Assembly: GCA_016721765.1 (NCBI GenBank)
Contig: JADKHO010000001.1
Location: 372,001-436,000 of the forward strand
Reading direction: 5' to 3'
DNA from: Bacteroidota bacterium
GTDB taxonomy: Bacteria; Bacteroidota; Bacteroidia; UBA4408
DNA: 64,000 nt
In this document: positions 55,564 through 63,275 of the stretch, piece after piece
Position numbering within the stretch: the stretch's first letter is position 1
Layout: each line of letters opens with the position of its first letter
Notes under the pieces: generated by a model
What the model saw: the letters and a program-made list of their open reading frames with translations, nothing else
What the model was told of the DNA's origin: nothing
Databases searched by the model: none
Program-made: the position numbers and the translations under genes

Positions 55564-57483
55564 ATGAATATGAATTATCCTTATCAAATCAAATCATTCG
55601 AAGAATATACCGCTGCTTACAAGCAAAGTGTTGAGCATCCAAATGAATTTTGGGCAGCAATAGCAGATAATTTCAAATGGAAAAAAAAGTGGAATTCTGT
55701 TCTGGAATGGAATTTCAAGGAACCCAGTATTAAATGGTTTGCAGGAGCCAAGCTAAATATTACCGAAAACTGTTTAGATCGACACCTCGAAACAAATGCA
55801 AATACGGTTGCACTGCTTTGGGAAAGCAATAACCCTAAGGAAGCAGCGCGGGTTATTACTTATAAAGAGTTGCATTTTCTGGTATGTCAGTTTGGAAATG
55901 TGCTAAAAAACAATGGTGTAAAAAAAGGAGATCGTGTTTGTATCTATATGGGAATGATTCCTGAATTGGCAATTGCAGTGTTGGCCTGTGCAAGAATTGG
56001 TGCAGTACATTCAGTTGTTTTTGGCGGCTTTTCAGCTCAATCTATTTCCGACCGCTTGCACGATGCTAAAGCCGAATTTATTATTACCTGCGATGGTGCA
56101 TACAGAGGAGCTAAGGATATTCCTTTAAAAAATGTAATTGATGATGCACTTATCAATTGCGATTTTGTAAAAAGAGTGATTGTTTGCGAACGAACCGACA
56201 CACCGGTGAGTATGATAAAAGATCGGGATGTTTGGTGGCAAGATGAAGTTCAAAAGGTCATTGAGCAAGGAAATCCGGACTGTCCTGCTGAAGAAATGGA
56301 TGCTGAAGATGTATTGTTTATTTTATATACCTCAGGCTCTACCGGCAAACCCAAAGGTGTGGTGCACACATGCGCGGGATACATGATTTGGGCGAATTAT
56401 TCGTTTGTTAATGTTTTTCAATATCAACCTGGGCAGGTTCACTTTTGCACTGCGGATATTGGGTGGATAACCGGACATAGCTATATTGTTTATGGACCAC
56501 TCTCAGCCGGTGCCACCAGTTTAATGTTTGAAGGTATTCCAACTTATCCGGATGCTGGTAGATTTTGGGAAATTATTGAAAAGCATAAAGTAAGTATCTT
56601 ATACACCGCTCCAACAGCAATTCGCAGTTTGATGGGATTTGGAACCGACATCTTAAACGGCAAAGATTTGACCTCCTTAAAAGTGCTTGGAACAGTTGGT
56701 GAACCCATAAATGAAGAAGCATGGCATTGGTATCATAAAAATATAGGAAAAGAAAATTGCCCCGTTGTTGATACGTGGTGGCAAACTGAAACCGGTGGAA
56801 TTATGATTTCTAATATGGCAGGTGTTACACCTCACAAGCCTGCTCATGCCACCTTGCCCCTTCCAGGAATTCAGCCTTGCCTAGTAGATGAGCATGCACA
56901 GGAAATAGAAGGAAATAACGTCAGTGGAAATCTTTGCATTAAATTTCCATGGCCCGGCATGCTTCGAACTACCTATGGAGACCATGAACGCTGCCGAATT
57001 AATTATTTTGCAACTTATCCCAATTTATATTTCACCGGCGATGGCTGCCTGCGTGACGAGGTTGGAAATTATAGAATAACTGGACGTGTTGATGATGTGC
57101 TTAACGTTAGCGGTCACCGAATTGGTACAGCCGAAATAGAAAATGCAATAAATATGCACTCAGGAGTTGTTGAAAGTGCAGTAGTTGGCTATCCTCACGA
57201 TATAAAAGGTCAGGGCGTTTACGCATATGTAATTTACAATGGGCATCATGGCGATTTAAATCTTGCAAAGCAAGACATTACTCTTACCGTTGCCAAGATA
57301 ATAGGCGCAATTGCGAAACCAGATAAAATTCAATTTGTGAGCGGCCTTCCAAAAACAAGAAGCGGAAAAATAATGCGACGAATTCTAAGAAAAATCGCAG
57401 AAGGGGAAACTTCAAATTTAGGAGACACAAGCACCCTTTTAGATCCGGGAATAGTAGAAGAAATTAAGAACGGAAAGCTCTAA
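55564..57483 (+). CDS. acs: Acetyl-coenzyme A synthetase
   Basis: This cytoplasmic AMP-forming enzyme makes acetyl-CoA from acetate, ATP and CoA. The 639-residue protein has the adenylate-forming core motif YTSGSTGKPKGVVHT, the acetate-pocket region FCTADIGWITGHSY, the DTWWQTETGG motif typical of Acs, and the C-terminal PKTRSGKIMRR whose Lys is the usual acetylation target that switches the enzyme off. Length and motif order are standard for Acs. ATG at 55564 or 55570 are both possible. I found no perfect promoter; TATTATTG at 55539-55546 is one mismatch from a -7 box. Confidence 0.96.
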   Translation: MNMNYPYQIKSFEEYTAAYKQSVEHPNEFWAAIADNFKWKKKWNSVLEWNFKEPSIKWFAGAKLNITENCLDRHLETNANTVALLWESNNPKEAARVITYKELHFLVCQFGNVLKNNGVKKGDRVCIYMGMIPELAIAVLACARIGAVHSVVFGGFSAQSISDRLHDAKAEFIITCDGAYRGAKDIPLKNVIDDALINCDFVKRVIVCERTDTPVSMIKDRDVWWQDEVQKVIEQGNPDCPAEEMDAEDVLFILYTSGSTGKPKGVVHTCAGYMIWANYSFVNVFQYQPGQVHFCTADIGWITGHSYIVYGPLSAGATSLMFEGIPTYPDAGRFWEIIEKHKVSILYTAPTAIRSLMGFGTDILNGKDLTSLKVLGTVGEPINEEAWHWYHKNIGKENCPVVDTWWQTETGGIMISNMAGVTPHKPAHATLPLPGIQPCLVDEHAQEIEGNNVSGNLCIKFPWPGMLRTTYGDHERCRINYFATYPNLYFTGDGCLRDEVGNYRITGRVDDVLNVSGHRIGTAEIENAINMHSGVVESAVVGYPHDIKGQGVYAYVIYNGHHGDLNLAKQDITLTVAKIIGAIAKPDKIQFVSGLPKTRSGKIMRRILRKIAEGETSNLGDTSTLLDPGIVEEIKNGKL

Positions 57484-57547
57484 TTTTGAACGCTGAACTA
57501 CTTCCTAATTGATTGTTTTTCGAGCAAACAAAATCTCCTTTTAATGT

Positions 57548-57576
57548 TTGTTCGTATCCATTTTTTTTTAAATTTG
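57548..57576 (+). promoter_or_regulatory. Promoter of ssb
   Basis: TTG (57548-57550), an 18-bp spacer and TAAATTTG (57569-57576) lie about 30 bp before the ATG at 57606. Confidence 0.75.
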
Positions 57577-57605
57577 TTAGACCATTCACTAAAACCCCTT
57601 TCAAA

Positions 57606-58043
57606 ATGGCCGGAATTAACAAAGTAATCCTCTTAGGAAATCTGGGAAAAGACCCGGAAGTGCGACACCTGGAAGGTGGAGCTACAGTAGCAAATTTTCC
57701 ATTAGCGACGTCAGAAAGTTATAAGGATAAAAGTGGGAATAAAGTGGAGCAAACAGAATGGCACAATATTGTTTTATGGCGCAGTCAGGCTGAATTTGCT
57801 GAAAAATATCTCAAAAAGGGAAATACCATTTTAGTAGAAGGAAAACTTAGAACGCGCTCTTGGGAAGATAAAGACAAAAATAAACGATATACAACTGAGA
57901 TTGTTGGAGACAATATTTCCATTGTAAGCAATGCAAATACCCGGAGGGAAGAAACCGGAAATCAAAACGTTCAAGCTTCATCCGCACAAGTTGAAAACAC
58001 AAGCGCTAGTGGAAATGCTGCTGCTGATGATTTGCCTTTTTAA
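57606..58043 (+). CDS. ssb: Single-stranded DNA-binding protein
   Basis: The 145-residue protein begins MAGINKVILLGNLGKDPEVR and has the OB-fold pattern WHNIVLWRSQAEFAEKYLKKG and LVEGKLRTRSWEDK. A flexible tail ends in the acidic tip DDLPF that recruits replication and repair partners. The frame is open from a TTG at 57513, but the ATG at 57606 is the standard SSB start and matches the promoter just upstream. Its place immediately before gldE is conserved in gliding Bacteroidota such as Flavobacterium johnsoniae. Confidence 0.96.
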   Translation: MAGINKVILLGNLGKDPEVRHLEGGATVANFPLATSESYKDKSGNKVEQTEWHNIVLWRSQAEFAEKYLKKGNTILVEGKLRTRSWEDKDKNKRYTTEIVGDNISIVSNANTRREETGNQNVQASSAQVENTSASGNAAADDLPF

Positions 58044-58093
58044 ACCCTGAAGCTGAACAAAATAATATACCACTATAGCAAGCGCAAAAACTT

Positions 58094-58101
58094 TACATTT
58101 G
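58094..58101 (+). promoter_or_regulatory. Possible -7 box of gldE-gldD
   Basis: TACATTTG matches TAnnTTTG and lies 30 bp before the TTG start. There is no TTG at the -33 position, so it may be weak or activator-dependent. Confidence 0.4.
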
Positions 58102-58131
58102 CAAAAATAAAGAAAATCAAAACCCAATCGA

Positions 58132-60075
58132 TTGGACATTCCCGTCAGTATTCTAATTCCACATTTATTATTCCTTCGTAGCGAAGTTTTATTTGAACCT
58201 TCCATATTAACTGGACTTGTTGCTGTTGTTATTTTACTCCTGATTTCAGCACTTATAGCAGCTGCTGAAGTGGGATTTTTTTCGCTGGTTCCATCTCAAA
58301 TTGAAATCTTAAAAAACAATTATACGCCCGCTAGCCAAAGAGTGATTCTTTTGCTTGAAAAACCGAAAAAATTACTTGCCACAATTGTTGTTGCACATAA
58401 CTTAGTTAATGTTGGTGTGATTATTATTTCCGAAACAATATTTCATCATTTGTTCGATTTTACGGCTAATCCAACTCTTGGTTTCGTAATTCAAGTGGTG
58501 ATAGTTACCTTTTTAATATTACTAATTGGAGAAGTAATCCCTAAAATTTACTCCACACAAAATGCTTTAAAAACTGCTACGCGTTTGGTGTATCCGATTG
58601 TTGCATTACAAAAGCTACTTTGGCCATTGAGCAGTGTCCTCATATACCTTACTTCAATAATTGATAGCAGAATCAAAAAACGTGGTCACAATATATCTGT
58701 AGATGACCTTTCTCATGCATTGGAATTAACCAGCAATGAGCACACACCCGAACAGGAGCAAAAAATTTTAAAAGGAATTGTTGAGTTTGGGAATACGGAA
58801 GTACGTCAGATTATGAAAGCTCGAATGGATGTAATAGCATTTGAGATAAGTTTGAATTTTGAAGAACTGATTGCAAAAATTGTTGAATCTGGTTTTTCAA
58901 GAGTACCGGTATATAAAGAGTCACTTGATAATGTTTTGGGGATATTATATATTAAGGATATGTTGGCACACCTTGACAAATCAGCTGATTTTGATTGGAA
59001 AATATTGATGCGCCCAGCTTTTTTTGTTCCCGAAAACAAAAAAATTGACGATTTAATGAAGGAATTCCAAGCCAAAAAAAATCATTTGGCAGTTGTTGTG
59101 GATGAATATGGTGGCACCTGTGGCATTGTTACACTTGAAGATATAATTGAGGAGGTTGTTGGAGATATTAAAGATGAGTTTGATGAAGAAGAATTGACCT
59201 ATTCCAAGTTAGATGAGCAAAATTATGTTTTTGAAGGAAAGATATTATTAAATGATTTATACCGTGTATTAGATATTGATGCGGAAGAATTTGAAGCAGT
59301 AAAAGGAGATTCGGATACACTGGCAGGATTTATCCTCGAACTGTCCGGTAAAATTCCTCAGAAATTCGAAAAAATTAAACACCGTGATTTTGTCTTCGAA
59401 ATTGAATCTGTAGATAAACGTCGAATTAAAAGAGTAAAAATAACGCTACCTAAACGCGAAAACAAAACTGTTGATGGGGCCTCATCAACAATATTCATAA
59501 CCAAAGCCACCGTGTTATTTATTTTTTGTTTTACAGCATCCACGCTGTTTTCAGCTTGCGAAAGTGAATATACCCCAAAACCAAAAGGCTATTTCAGAAT
59601 TGATTTTCCGGAAAAAAAATACAGTAGGTTGGAAACAGATTGCCCATTCAGATTCGATATCCCTCAGTATTGTAGGGCAATACCATACCAGGGCAACCAA
59701 AATGAAAATTGTTGGATGAATCTTGATTTTCATAACTACAACACTAAAATACACCTAAGTTATTTTGACTTGAGTAATGATTTAAATAAACATCTAGAGG
59801 ATTCACGTTCTTTAGCTTATAAACACACCGTAAAAGCCGATGGTATTGAAGAGCTGCCCTTTATGAACCCGGTTAAAAAAGTTTATGGTTTAGTGTATTC
59901 CATTTCCGGCAATGCTGCCAGCGGTCTGCAATTTTACATTACAGATAGTACTAAACATTTTATTCGGGGAGCACTGTATTTTAATTCCTCACCCAACAGC
60001 GATTCAACTGCACCTGTGCTCAAGTATATTAAATCAGATGTAACTCACTTGATTGAAAGTTTTGAATGGGAATAA
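58132..60075 (+). CDS. GldE-GldD fusion: CNNM/CorC-type membrane protein joined to gliding lipoprotein GldD
   Basis: One uninterrupted 647-residue frame holds two known gliding proteins. Residues 1-445 are GldE: DUF21 membrane segments (about 25-48, 80-105, 113-140, 155-175), two CBS domains (about 220-345, including IMKARMDVIAFE and GIVTLEDIIEEVVGD) and a CorC_HlyC domain (about 360-445). Residues 476-647 are GldD (PKPKGYFRIDFPEKKY, CWMNLDFHNYNTKIHLSY). Between them is a hydrophobic helix (about 455-474) ending in a lipobox LFSAC, Cys476 at 59557-59559. No stop, ATG or ribosome-binding site separates the parts. The start is TTG at 58132, since no ATG exists upstream of the first helix. gldE and gldD are normally separate adjacent genes needed for gliding and T9SS function. 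Fusion and topology are discussed in the findings. Confidence 0.9.
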   Translation: MDIPVSILIPHLLFLRSEVLFEPSILTGLVAVVILLLISALIAAAEVGFFSLVPSQIEILKNNYTPASQRVILLLEKPKKLLATIVVAHNLVNVGVIIISETIFHHLFDFTANPTLGFVIQVVIVTFLILLIGEVIPKIYSTQNALKTATRLVYPIVALQKLLWPLSSVLIYLTSIIDSRIKKRGHNISVDDLSHALELTSNEHTPEQEQKILKGIVEFGNTEVRQIMKARMDVIAFEISLNFEELIAKIVESGFSRVPVYKESLDNVLGILYIKDMLAHLDKSADFDWKILMRPAFFVPENKKIDDLMKEFQAKKNHLAVVVDEYGGTCGIVTLEDIIEEVVGDIKDEFDEEELTYSKLDEQNYVFEGKILLNDLYRVLDIDAEEFEAVKGDSDTLAGFILELSGKIPQKFEKIKHRDFVFEIESVDKRRIKRVKITLPKRENKTVDGASSTIFITKATVLFIFCFTASTLFSACESEYTPKPKGYFRIDFPEKKYSRLETDCPFRFDIPQYCRAIPYQGNQNENCWMNLDFHNYNTKIHLSYFDLSNDLNKHLEDSRSLAYKHTVKADGIEELPFMNPVKKVYGLVYSISGNAASGLQFYITDSTKHFIRGALYFNSSPNSDSTAPVLKYIKSDVTHLIESFEWE

Positions 60076-60200
60076 CTATTTTATAAGGATTTAAAGCATC
60101 AAAACAAATTTTTCATTCTTTCTCACATTTTATTCAAAACAATTTTTATTTTAGAGGAGTAATATTAAACTGAAGTCAAATTCATTAAAACTACTTACCA

Positions 60201-61175
60201 ATGATAAAAAAAATTATTCTTTATGCGCTGCTTTTAATTGTATTGACAGTTGTTGGTTTGTTGACTTATGTGAAGTTAGCATTGCCCAGTGTTGGAGATG
60301 CTCCAAAAATTAAAATTGAGGCAACTCCCGAGCGGTTAAAAAGAGGTGAATACTTAGCAAATGCAGTTTGTGTTTGCATGGACTGTCATTCGCAACGTGA
60401 TTGGACTAAATTTTCAGGACCACCTGTCAATGGTACATTTGGTCAAGGAGGTGAAGTGTTCAATCAAGATTTTGGTTTTCCCGGATCGTTCATCTCAAAA
60501 AATATTACCCCTTCAGGAATTGGCGATTGGACAGATGGTGAAATCTTAAGAACAATAACTACCGGAGTTAATAAAAATGGGAAAGCGCTATTTCCTATAA
60601 TGCCCTACATGCATTATGGACAAATGGACCAAGAGGACTTATATTCCATTATCGTTTACATTCGTTCCTTAAAACCAATTGAACGAGCTAATCAAGAATC
60701 CGTGCCCGACTTTCCAATGAATTTTATTATAAACACCATTCCATCAAAACAAGAAATGCAAAAACGTCCTAGCCCACAAGATCGCTTAGCTTATGGTAAA
60801 TATATGTGGAATGCATCAGGATGCACTGAGTGTCATACAAAACAAGAAAAAGGGAAGCAAGTTCCGGGAATGGAAATGGCGGGTGGGTTTGAATTTAATA
60901 TGGGTGCAATGGGTAAGGCCTATTCTTCGAATCTAACACCGGATGAAGAAACCGGAATAGGTGCGTGGACAGAAGAAAATTTTCTTGCACGTTTCCGAAT
61001 ATATAAAGACTCAGGTTATGTTATTCCAACAGTTCAAAAAGGAGCCATGCAAACTCCAATGCCTTGGAGCATGTACGCACAAATGACGGAGGACGATTTG
61101 TTAGCAATATTCGCCTATATCAAAACACTAAAACCGGTTAAAAATCGTGTTGAAAAATTTATTGCAGCCAATTAA
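60201..61175 (+). CDS. Membrane-anchored diheme cytochrome c
   Basis: The 324-residue protein has an N-terminal hydrophobic anchor (about residues 4-24, ILYALLLIVLTVVGLLTYV) and two cytochrome c domains. Each has a heme-attachment motif: CMDCH at about residue 59 and CTECH at about 210. Likely axial methionines are in the PIMPYMHYG and TPMPWSMYAQM segments. Both domains end in the typical LYSIIVYIRSLKP and LLAIFAYIKTLKP helices. It should carry electrons on the periplasmic side. No oxidase or dehydrogenase gene is next to it, so its partner is unknown. The 125 bp upstream hold no clear promoter. Confidence 0.9.
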   Translation: MIKKIILYALLLIVLTVVGLLTYVKLALPSVGDAPKIKIEATPERLKRGEYLANAVCVCMDCHSQRDWTKFSGPPVNGTFGQGGEVFNQDFGFPGSFISKNITPSGIGDWTDGEILRTITTGVNKNGKALFPIMPYMHYGQMDQEDLYSIIVYIRSLKPIERANQESVPDFPMNFIINTIPSKQEMQKRPSPQDRLAYGKYMWNASGCTECHTKQEKGKQVPGMEMAGGFEFNMGAMGKAYSSNLTPDEETGIGAWTEENFLARFRIYKDSGYVIPTVQKGAMQTPMPWSMYAQMTEDDLLAIFAYIKTLKPVKNRVEKFIAAN

Positions 61176-61217
61176 TATAAATACTACTTACACTTACCAT
61201 TTTTCAGCTACAAACTT

Positions 61218-61826
61218 TTGATAAAATCTTCTTCTCTATTACGCCGATTTTATCCTTCATTGGTTTGGAATGTAAAAACAAACGAAAAAAAAATTTACCT
61301 CACTTTCGACGATGGCCCCATTCCTGAAATAACCGAATGGGTGCTGAATGAGCTTCGACAGTATCATGCAAAGGCAACTTTCTTTTGTATCGGAGAAAAT
61401 GTTGCGAAATATCCAAGTGTGTTTAATGCAATAATTGCTGATAAGCATCTTGTAGGAAACCACACTTTTAATCATTTGAACGGATGGAAAACAAGTAATT
61501 TCGAGTACTTCAACAATGTAGAAAAGGCCAATCAGTTAATAAAAAGTAAGTATTTCAGGCCGCCCTATGGAAAGATTACCAGTTCTCAGATCAAGTATTT
61601 AAAATCAAAATATAAAATTATCATGTGGGATTTGATTAGTTATGATTTTGATGCGCAAACGAGTCCGGATACTTGTTTTAAAAATGCAACTAATAATTAT
61701 GAAGCAGGCTCCATCATTGTTTTTCATGACAGTTTTAAAGCAAAGGATAACTTATACCAAACACTACCGAAAACTTTAAATTTTTATTCAAAACTAGGAT
61801 ATAGCTTTGAAACATTAGAAAACTGA
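61218..61826 (+). CDS. Polysaccharide deacetylase (NodB homology, CE4) with TTG start
   Basis: The 202-residue protein has the CE4 motifs in order: TFDDGP with the metal and catalytic aspartates, the metal-binding GNHTFNH, the RPPYGK groove motif, and near the end IIVFHDS with the catalytic His. It should remove acetyl groups from N-acetylglucosamine-type polymers such as peptidoglycan. No ATG lies upstream of the TFDDGP motif; the TTG at 61218 yields the expected LIKSSSLLRRFYPSLVWN lead-in known from Bacteroidota relatives. No signal peptide is seen, so the location is uncertain. Confidence 0.88.
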   Translation: MIKSSSLLRRFYPSLVWNVKTNEKKIYLTFDDGPIPEITEWVLNELRQYHAKATFFCIGENVAKYPSVFNAIIADKHLVGNHTFNHLNGWKTSNFEYFNNVEKANQLIKSKYFRPPYGKITSSQIKYLKSKYKIIMWDLISYDFDAQTSPDTCFKNATNNYEAGSIIVFHDSFKAKDNLYQTLPKTLNFYSKLGYSFETLEN

Positions 61827-61886
61827 TTTTGGCCGATACGCCAATAATAGAGCTTGTTGTTAACACCACAACAAAATAAATTAAAA

Positions 61887-61919
61887 TTGCTTCATATCTC
61901 AAAAAAATAAATACTTTTG
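61887..61919 (+). promoter_or_regulatory. Promoter of tRNA-Leu
   Basis: TTG (61887-61889) and TACTTTTG (61912-61919) are 22 bp apart, at the long end of the accepted range. The -7 box ends 17 bp before the mature tRNA. Confidence 0.65.
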
Positions 61920-61936
61920 CATCCCGTTAAAGAAAT

Positions 61937-62020
61937 GCCCAGGTGGCGGAATTGGTAGACGCGCTGGTCTCAAACACCAGTGAGTTAACCCTCATGCCGG
62001 TTCGATCCCGGCCCTGGGTA
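61937..62020 (+). tRNA. tRNA-Leu, anticodon CAA
   Basis: This class II tRNA has acceptor arms GCCCAGG/CCTGGGT (G-T closing pair), D-arm GGCGGAATTGGTAGACGC, anticodon stem CTGGT/ACCAG with loop CTCAAAC (anticodon CAA), a long variable arm TGAGTTAACCCTCA and T-arm GCCGG-TTCGATC-CCGGC. The 3' CCA is not encoded (CTA follows the discriminator A), as is usual in Bacteroidota. Confidence 0.96.
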
Positions 62021-62027
62021 CTAAAGC

Positions 62028-62060
62028 AAAAAAAGCAGAGATAATTCTCTGCTTTTTTTG
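62028..62060. terminator. Bidirectional terminator between tRNA-Leu and the WG-repeat gene
   Basis: AAAAAAAGCAGAG/CTCTGCTTTTTTT forms a perfect stem around ATAATT. It lies directly at the stop codon of the minus-strand gene and 8 bp after the tRNA, so it can serve both. Confidence 0.88.
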
Positions 62061-63086
62061 TTATTGCTGTTGCCAGATTACATTCCCCTTTTTATCAATG
62101 TAAGCGGTCTTGTTTTTAAAGTTCCCAAGGCGCACATAAGCTAGTCCATTCTTGAAGTCGGAAGGGAAATCATATTGCCGACTAATCACAACTCTTCCCG
62201 TTTTATCAATATACCCCCATTTCCCTGTCTTAGCATCACCTTGTCGCACACATGCAAGTCCATCAACAAAATTAAATGCAGCATCATTATCTGCCGGAAG
62301 AACCATTTTACCGGTTTTATCGATATATCCAAACTTACCCTTTTTAAAATCGCCCACTCTAACAATAGCTAAACCATCGGCAAATCTGTATGCTTTGTCA
62401 TATTTTGCTTCTAACACAATTTTTCCCTTCTTATCAATGTAGCCATATTTCCCGGTTTGTTCATTACCAATGCGCACATTGGCAAGACCTTCATTAAATT
62501 CAAAACAATCATCAAAAGAGTATTCAATTGCTAATTCACCTTCCTTATTAATATATCCCCATTTCGATTTATTTAAATCACCAGACTTAACCCTGGCCAT
62601 TCCTTCACTAAAATCATAAGCAGCATCATAGTTTGCAGGAATTGCAATTTTTCCTGTTTTATCGAAATAACCCAACTTATATCCCAATTGAAACCTTGCC
62701 AATCCCTCTGAAAATGGATAAGCGTAATCACATTTTGTTTCAAAAACAGTTTTACCGGATTTATCAATATATATCCATTTCCCATCACGCTTCATAGCAG
62801 CCATACCTTCTTTAAATCCATACCCATCATCAAATTGGGGTTCTATAACCATTTTACCGGAAGTATTGATAAAGCCCTTTTTACCTCCTTGTTTCACAGC
62901 CGCTAATCCTTCGCTAAACTGATCTGCAAACGTAAACTGCGGTTCAACAATAATTTTACCCGATTTATTTACATAACCGTATTTCCCGCTTTGTTGAATT
63001 GGGTATAAAACATCTTGAGCCTTCGAAAGAAAAGAAATAAGGCAAAGGGTAGAAATTGCAATACTTTTCAAAAAAGTGTTTTTCAT
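62061..63086 (-). CDS. Secreted WG-repeat (KWG) protein
   Basis: The 341-residue protein has a signal peptide (MKNTFLKSIAISTLCLISFLSKAQ) followed by eight full WG repeats and a ninth partial one. Each of about 36-40 residues follows the pattern GKYGYIDKxGKxVIxxxYDxAxxFxEGLAxVRxG. WG repeats are thought to form beta-rich, propeller-like or solenoid binding surfaces; the ligand here is unknown. I chose the ATG at 63086 because it begins the signal peptide; an ATG at 63158 is open but adds an implausible N terminus. There is no sorting domain, so it is probably periplasmic. Confidence 0.88.
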   Translation of the reverse strand: MKNTFLKSIAISTLCLISFLSKAQDVLYPIQQSGKYGYVNKSGKIIVEPQFTFADQFSEGLAAVKQGGKKGFINTSGKMVIEPQFDDGYGFKEGMAAMKRDGKWIYIDKSGKTVFETKCDYAYPFSEGLARFQLGYKLGYFDKTGKIAIPANYDAAYDFSEGMARVKSGDLNKSKWGYINKEGELAIEYSFDDCFEFNEGLANVRIGNEQTGKYGYIDKKGKIVLEAKYDKAYRFADGLAIVRVGDFKKGKFGYIDKTGKMVLPADNDAAFNFVDGLACVRQGDAKTGKWGYIDKTGRVVISRQYDFPSDFKNGLAYVRLGNFKNKTAYIDKKGNVIWQQQ

Positions 63087-63242
63087 AGCTGTTAAAATTT
63101 GAGTTGAGCAAATATGAAAAAAAAAAATGAACAATTCATTAAGAAGTTTTCTATGCAATTATATAGCGCATTTTTAACAGCTTGAATAGCAACAAACTTT
63201 CTGGTATTCGATAATCAGACTAATTTAATTCGACATTAATCT

Positions 63243-63250
63243 TACTTTTG
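63243..63250 (+). promoter_or_regulatory. Possible -7 box of the GGGP-synthase gene
   Basis: TACTTTTG matches TAnnTTTG, 25 bp before the ATG at 63276. No TTG is at the expected distance upstream. Confidence 0.45.
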
Positions 63251-63275
63251 TACAGAGCATGAATTAAATTAACGA

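Noticed and set aside
59473..59560. Separate start codon for gldD
   Set aside because: The only ATG nearby (about 59473) is out of frame and meets a stop within ten codons; the in-frame GTG at 59511 would leave a signal peptide without positive charge.
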